From Methanospirillum hungatei (lineage in GTDB: Archaea > Halobacteriota > Methanomicrobia > Methanomicrobiales > Methanospirillaceae), in NCBI RefSeq assembly GCF_020216685.1, contig NZ_JAIWNS010000054.1:1-10000 (forward strand): 10,000 nucleotides of DNA. The letters run 5' to 3'. The notes under the pieces are model-generated. The model worked only from the letters and a program-made list of their open reading frames with translations. It was not told the origin of the DNA and did no database searches. Positions 7,129 through 10,000 of the stretch are shown in pieces. Numbering within the stretch: position 1 is the first letter of the stretch; the number at the start of each line of letters is the position of its first letter. Both the position numbers and the translations under genes were made by a program.

Positions 7129-8148
7129 TTACGTCCTCCTTATATGTGTAATGAAATCTGAAACAGAACTGTGATAACCATTCTGCCGGGCAATCCGTTT
7201 TATCTCTTTCCAGATCCCGGTCCCATACTGCATTGCCTTTTTATCATAATATGCGAATGATTCAGGCAGATACAGTCTGGCAACTTCCCGAAGTGGTTTT
7301 TTTCGGACACCTCCCGTAACCCGGTCACGAGGGGGTATTGCCTGTGCAGCGCATACAACCCTGATATCAAGATATGGCATTGACAGGTACGCACCCATGG
7401 ATCCTGCAATACTCTGATCCCGGCATCCCTGACGGGCAAGAGAAGCAAAGTCACGGGCAAAGACCTCTTCCAGGAGATGATCCGGAGTATTTAGGTACCT
7501 GGCATATCCTCCAAAGACCTCATCTGCTCCCTGACCGGTCAGAATTCTTTCATAACCGAGGGTTTGTGCTGTTTCTGCAACAAAAAACAGAGTTGTTCCT
7601 ATGGCTACATCAACCGGGTTTGGATCATCAATGAGGGAGATAACAACCGGAAGAACTGCTGCAATATCCTCCGGAGAAATCGTCCTTATGTGTAAGGGAA
7701 GATCAAGAGCTTGTGCAACAGAAGTAGCCTGCCTGATATCATGGCAATCTTCCATGCCTACCACAAGACAGGGGCGTCTTGCGATTGCTGCTACCAAAGC
7801 AGAATCCACACCGCCGGACAGAGCAGTAATACCTGAATCTGATCTCAGCTCAACAGCAGTCCTGATCGCATCAACAAGGGGAAGGCATGGACAGTATGGT
7901 TCTACTAAACCCGAAACAGAACCATTGCAGATGATTGTCCCGGCCGGACACGGACCCTGAATAATACCAAAATGATCCCGTGCAACACATGAATCATATT
8001 CCAGATAGAATTCTCCACCAAAGCGTGTGACAATATGAGGATCCTCTGATATTTTTTGAATGATTTCTTCATGAGATAACGGTATCCCATCCAGCTCGAT
8101 CCAACCGGTCAGATGCATACGTCTCAGGAGGTGAGCTACACACCTCAT
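7129..8148 (-). CDS. Asparagine synthetase family protein without a functional N-terminal glutaminase domain
   Basis: This 339-residue protein is far shorter than classical AsnB (about 550). The C-terminal two thirds carry the synthetase signature: PP-loop ALSGGVDSALVA (109-120), the motif ILTGQGADEVFGGY (202-215), MPYLDIRVV (257-265) and the KKPLREVA...LP...KKAMQYGTG region (283-311). These bind ATP and activate a carboxylate as its adenylate. The first 75 residues look like a remnant of the class II amidotransferase fold (FGGEFYLEYDSCVARDHFGI, 43-62), but there is no Cys directly after Met, so glutamine cannot be hydrolysed in the usual way. An ammonia-dependent synthetase or a different amide-forming role is inferred. 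It heads the gatCAB operon, 7 nt before gatC. The start is uncertain: ATG 8148 is the longest; ATG 8118 (MHLTGWIELDG) may be the real one. Neither has a well-placed ribosome site. Confidence 0.85.
   Translation of the reverse strand: MRCVAHLLRRMHLTGWIELDGIPLSHEEIIQKISEDPHIVTRFGGEFYLEYDSCVARDHFGIIQGPCPAGTIICNGSVSGLVEPYCPCLPLVDAIRTAVELRSDSGITALSGGVDSALVAAIARRPCLVVGMEDCHDIRQATSVAQALDLPLHIRTISPEDIAAVLPVVISLIDDPNPVDVAIGTTLFFVAETAQTLGYERILTGQGADEVFGGYARYLNTPDHLLEEVFARDFASLARQGCRDQSIAGSMGAYLSMPYLDIRVVCAAQAIPPRDRVTGGVRKKPLREVARLYLPESFAYYDKKAMQYGTGIWKEIKRIARQNGYHSSVSDFITHIRRT
7135..7140 (-). promoter_or_regulatory. Ribosome binding site of gatC
   Basis: AGGAGG on the minus strand, inside the last codons of the upstream gene. 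The 13-nt spacer to the gatC ATG is longer than the common 5-9 nt, but there is no closer alternative start in frame. Confidence 0.6.
8126..8146 (-). promoter_or_regulatory. Possible mRNA hairpin containing an anti-Shine-Dalgarno-like sequence
   Basis: On the minus-strand transcript, GAGGTG (8146-8141) can pair with CACCTC (8133-8128) across a 7-nt loop. The right arm extends to CACCTCCT, which equals the anti-Shine-Dalgarno end of archaeal 16S rRNA. It lies between the two candidate starts of the asparagine-synthetase-like gene, so it is leader RNA if ATG 8118 is used and coding if ATG 8148 is used. A role in translation control is conjecture. Confidence 0.3.
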
Positions 8149-8206
8149 AAATGTGATCTGAATACCTCTTCCACCACCCGGTCAAGTTGAGACAGACTTT
8201 TACCAT

Positions 8207-8220
8207 ATCAATATATATAC
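8207..8220. promoter_or_regulatory. TATA element of the divergent promoter region
   Basis: The A/T-only alternating stretch at 8211-8219 (ATATATATA) inside the 109-bp divergent spacer fits an archaeal TATA box, and because it is near-symmetrical it could be read both ways. Towards the plus strand, a start about 25-30 nt downstream would fall near 8238-8245, giving a short leader before ATG 8258. Towards the minus strand it would fall near 8185-8190, about 40 nt before ATG 8148. The assignment is by position and composition only. Confidence 0.5.
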
Positions 8221-8245
8221 CTCCAACAGGTTTGTGGATATGAAT

Positions 8246-8252
8246 GGGGGAG
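8246..8252 (+). promoter_or_regulatory. Ribosome binding site of the GH26-like gene
   Basis: GGGGGAG ends 5 nt before ATG 8258. This decides the start in favour of ATG 8258 over the in-frame GTG 8234 and ATG 8240, which lie too close to or upstream of the likely transcription start. Confidence 0.65.
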
Positions 8253-8257
8253 TAATT

Positions 8258-9295
8258 ATGAAATGGGGACCAGGATTGATTATAATCCTTACTTTGTTCT
8301 GTTCAACTGCGTCAGCTTTGCCCCCGGGTTTTTGCCTGGGAGAGGAAGGAGGCCTTGCGCTGGGGGTTTTTGCTCCTGAAAAATCTCCATCAGGAGAAGA
8401 ACATATCCTTCTGGATGAAATTCAGGCGTTCAGGGAAAAAACCGGAAGTCCTTTGGCAATTGGTGTATTTTCAGATGAATGGATGAATGACCGGAAATTT
8501 CCTGCAGAAAATGCAAAAACCCTGCGCAATGAAGGAATGATCCCCTATATCAGGTTCATGATGCGAAGCTCTGATATACCATACCAGAAAGAACCGGTTT
8601 ATACACTCAGCAACATTGCACTGGGTAAATTTGACGGGGAACTCAGATCCTGGGCCAGGGAAGCCAGATCTTTTGGTTCACCGATCCTTATTGAATATGG
8701 TACTGAAATAAACCAGTGGAACTATCCCTGGAACGGATACTGGAATGGTAACCAGAAGGGCCAGGATTTATTCAAAGATGCATACCGCCACATTATTCGT
8801 ATTATGCGGGAAGAGGGGGCATCAAATCTTATCTGGATTTATCATGTAAATGCAGAGAGTCAGCCAGCAGATGAATGGAATAATATGACCTCGTATTATC
8901 CGGGAGATGACTATTGTGACCTTGTGGCAGTATCGCTGTTTGGAACCAAAAAACCCTTTGAGACCGGAACAAAACAATTCAGCGACGCTATGGATAGTAC
9001 TTTATCAACCCTGAAGGGAGGGGGGATCCAAAAGCCCATCCTGCTCATCACCGGGACAGATGTGCAGAGCAGATTTGAGGATCCTGCTACGTTTGTATCA
9101 GATATTCTCTCATCACTTTCCGGACAGACCTGGCCTGATATCAAGGGCCTTATCTGGCTCAATGCTGCCTGGAAGAATGATAATAATCCACTTCACGATA
9201 CTTCGATGAGATTACAGGATAATGCGACGGTGGCAGCTGCATTCAAATCAGGTCTGCAGTCTGTCCAGATCCAGGGTCGTCTGACCTGTTCATAA
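8258..9295 (+). CDS. Secreted glycoside-hydrolase-like protein, GH26/mannanase-like fold, nucleophile apparently missing
   Basis: The product has 345 residues. It begins with a Sec signal peptide: MK, a hydrophobic core (about 5-16) and an ASA cleavage site after residue 20, with no lipobox, so it is probably released or held at the cell surface. The rest reads as a (beta/alpha)8 glycosidase: an early strand LAIGVFSDEW (67-76), the strand-4 motif ILIEYGTEINQWNYPWNG (143-160), which resembles the GH26 acid/base region (HEMNG-WxPW) and places Glu150 as acid/base, then NLIWIYHVN (190-198) and late strands KPILLITGTD (259-268) and KGLIWLNAAW (296-305). In GH26 the KPI strand normally ends in the nucleophile Glu followed by aromatic-Gly; here it reads ITGTD with no Glu. 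So it may be a divergent hydrolase or a non-catalytic sugar-binding protein. It is alone on the plus strand between two minus-strand units. Family assignment is tentative. Confidence 0.75.
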   Translation: MKWGPGLIIILTLFCSTASALPPGFCLGEEGGLALGVFAPEKSPSGEEHILLDEIQAFREKTGSPLAIGVFSDEWMNDRKFPAENAKTLRNEGMIPYIRFMMRSSDIPYQKEPVYTLSNIALGKFDGELRSWAREARSFGSPILIEYGTEINQWNYPWNGYWNGNQKGQDLFKDAYRHIIRIMREEGASNLIWIYHVNAESQPADEWNNMTSYYPGDDYCDLVAVSLFGTKKPFETGTKQFSDAMDSTLSTLKGGGIQKPILLITGTDVQSRFEDPATFVSDILSSLSGQTWPDIKGLIWLNAAWKNDNNPLHDTSMRLQDNATVAAAFKSGLQSVQIQGRLTCS

Positions 9296-9373
9296 TTTAT
9301 CCATCCCATGCACAACTGCGGACTATCCCCCCTCCTTTCTTCTGACTGCAGAGCCCTGATCCTTGGAAGGTTT

Positions 9374-10000
9374 CTATAGGTGCCTGATCTCCCGTTTCTT
9401 TCCTGCGTAAGTTGCATGGGAGCCGAGTTCTTCATGAATTCTCATGAGCTGGTTATATTTTTCTACTCGTTCTCCCCTGCATGGAGCTCCGGTTTTAATC
9501 TGGCCGGTGCCGAGACTTACCGTAAGATCCGCAATGAAGGAATCCACAGTCTCTCCACTCCGGTGCGATATCATTGAACTCCACCCGGCATTTCGCGCCA
9601 TAGTAACTGCGGATATTGTCTCCGTGACGGTCCCTATCTGGTTCAGTTTGATGAGGACGGCATTCGCTGCCTTTTCTGAAATACCACGTGAAATACGTTT
9701 CGTATTCGTCACAAAAATGTCATCTCCGACCAGCTGGACCTTCTTTCCGATAACTTTTGTCATCGCAATCCACCCATTCCAGTCATCTTCAGAAAGCCCG
9801 TCTTCAATGGAGATGATCGGATATACTGAGAGCAGATCCTCGTAATATCCTGTCATCTCTTCGGATGAGAGTCTCTTTCCTTCACTCTTCAATTCATATA
9901 CACCATCTGAATAAAACTCACTCGACGCAGGATCAAGTGCAAGTGCGATATCTTTCCCTGGTTTATATCCGGCCATCTCAATTGCTTCGGTTATAAAATC
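9374..10000 (-). CDS. eno: Enolase (2-phosphoglycerate dehydratase), C-terminal half; N-terminus beyond window
   Basis: The last 208 codons of enolase are present, entering from the right edge ([15 protein letters not shown]) and ending at TAG 9374-9376. Enolase interconverts 2-phosphoglycerate and phosphoenolpyruvate in glycolysis and gluconeogenesis in the cytoplasm. Barrel motifs run in the expected order: [23 protein letters not shown] (metal-binding Glu), [10 protein letters not shown] (metal-binding Asp), [14 protein letters not shown] (catalytic Lys), [15 protein letters not shown] (signature loop, substrate-binding Ser-His-Arg-Ser) and [18 protein letters not shown]. All visible catalytic residues are intact. 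It converges on the GH26-like gene with 78 nt between the two stops. No ribosomal gene follows it on the same strand, although eno is followed by rps2 in many archaea. Confidence 0.96.
   Translation of the reverse strand, partial: DFITEAIEMAGYKPGKDIALALDPASSEFYSDGVYELKSEGKRLSSEEMTGYYEDLLSVYPIISIEDGLSEDDWNGWIAMTKVIGKKVQLVGDDIFVTNTKRISRGISEKAANAVLIKLNQIGTVTETISAVTMARNAGWSSMISHRSGETVDSFIADLTVSLGTGQIKTGAPCRGERVEKYNQLMRIHEELGSHATYAGKKREIRHL

Noticed and set aside
7601..7960. Open frame of 119 codons on the plus strand
   Set aside because: Antisense to the PP-loop region of the asparagine-synthetase-like gene; no motif or ribosome site.
8126..8156. Near-perfect Shine-Dalgarno AGGAGGTGA on the plus strand followed by ATG 8151
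   Set aside because: The ATG is followed at once by TGA, so no peptide is encoded; the sequence is better read as the complement of the anti-Shine-Dalgarno-like arm on the minus strand.
8234..8257. GTG 8234 or ATG 8240 as start of the GH26-like gene
   Set aside because: They would put eight or six polar/glycine residues before a textbook signal peptide and would leave the GGGGGAG ribosome site inside the coding region.
9296..9373. Possible bidirectional terminator between the convergent GH26-like gene and eno
   Set aside because: There is a pyrimidine-rich run (9328-9343) and the short CCTTGGAAGG (9361-9370), but no stable hairpin and no run of five or more T on either strand.
9444..9845. 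Open frame of 133 codons on the plus strand
   Set aside because: It is antisense to well-conserved enolase catalytic motifs and has no sensible protein features.
1..10000. Search for tRNA genes, CRISPR repeats, insertion sequence ends and phage or toxin-antitoxin genes
   Set aside because: Nearly all bases are covered by recognisable housekeeping genes and the few spacers (at most 109 bp) show none of these.

Overview
The window looks like a stretch of a methanogenic archaeon of the Methanomicrobiales, possibly close to Methanospirillum. That reading is inference. It rests on a geranylgeranylglyceryl phosphate synthase (archaeal ether lipids), a topoisomerase IA with a helix-hairpin-helix tail, a GatCAB amidotransferase, archaeal TATA-like promoter DNA, AGGAGGTGA-type ribosome binding sites and moderate GC. 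I found no rRNA, tRNA, CRISPR array, insertion sequence or prophage gene.

Layout. From about position 8148 down to base 1 runs a seven-gene, minus-strand, probably co-transcribed array: asparagine-synthetase-like gene, gatC, gatA, gatB, topA, GGGP synthase, and a TrmJ-type RNA methyltransferase cut by the left edge. Junctions are 7, 1, -1, 4, 70 and 3 nt, so only the topA/GGGPS junction leaves room for an internal signal. Divergent from it, on the plus strand, is one exported glycoside-hydrolase-like protein (8258-9295). The 109-bp divergent spacer carries a near-palindromic TATA element. Convergent with that gene, and cut by the right edge, is the C-terminal half of enolase (9374-10000, minus).

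How the genes fit together. GatCAB converts mischarged Asp-tRNA(Asn) (and in some organisms Glu-tRNA(Gln)) to the amide form. The first gene of the array belongs to the asparagine synthetase family, so two amide-forming chemistries sit side by side. The TrmJ-like enzyme also acts on RNA. TopA and GGGP synthase add DNA topology and membrane lipid synthesis, so the array looks like an informational/housekeeping operon. Enolase is central glycolysis/gluconeogenesis.

Most worth a second look: the shortened asparagine-synthetase-like protein, which lacks the N-terminal glutaminase nucleophile, heads the gatCAB operon and has an anti-Shine-Dalgarno-like hairpin over its start region; and the secreted GH26-like protein, which keeps the acid/base-type Glu but seems to lack the nucleophile Glu. 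I see no convincing wholly new multi-gene system here.
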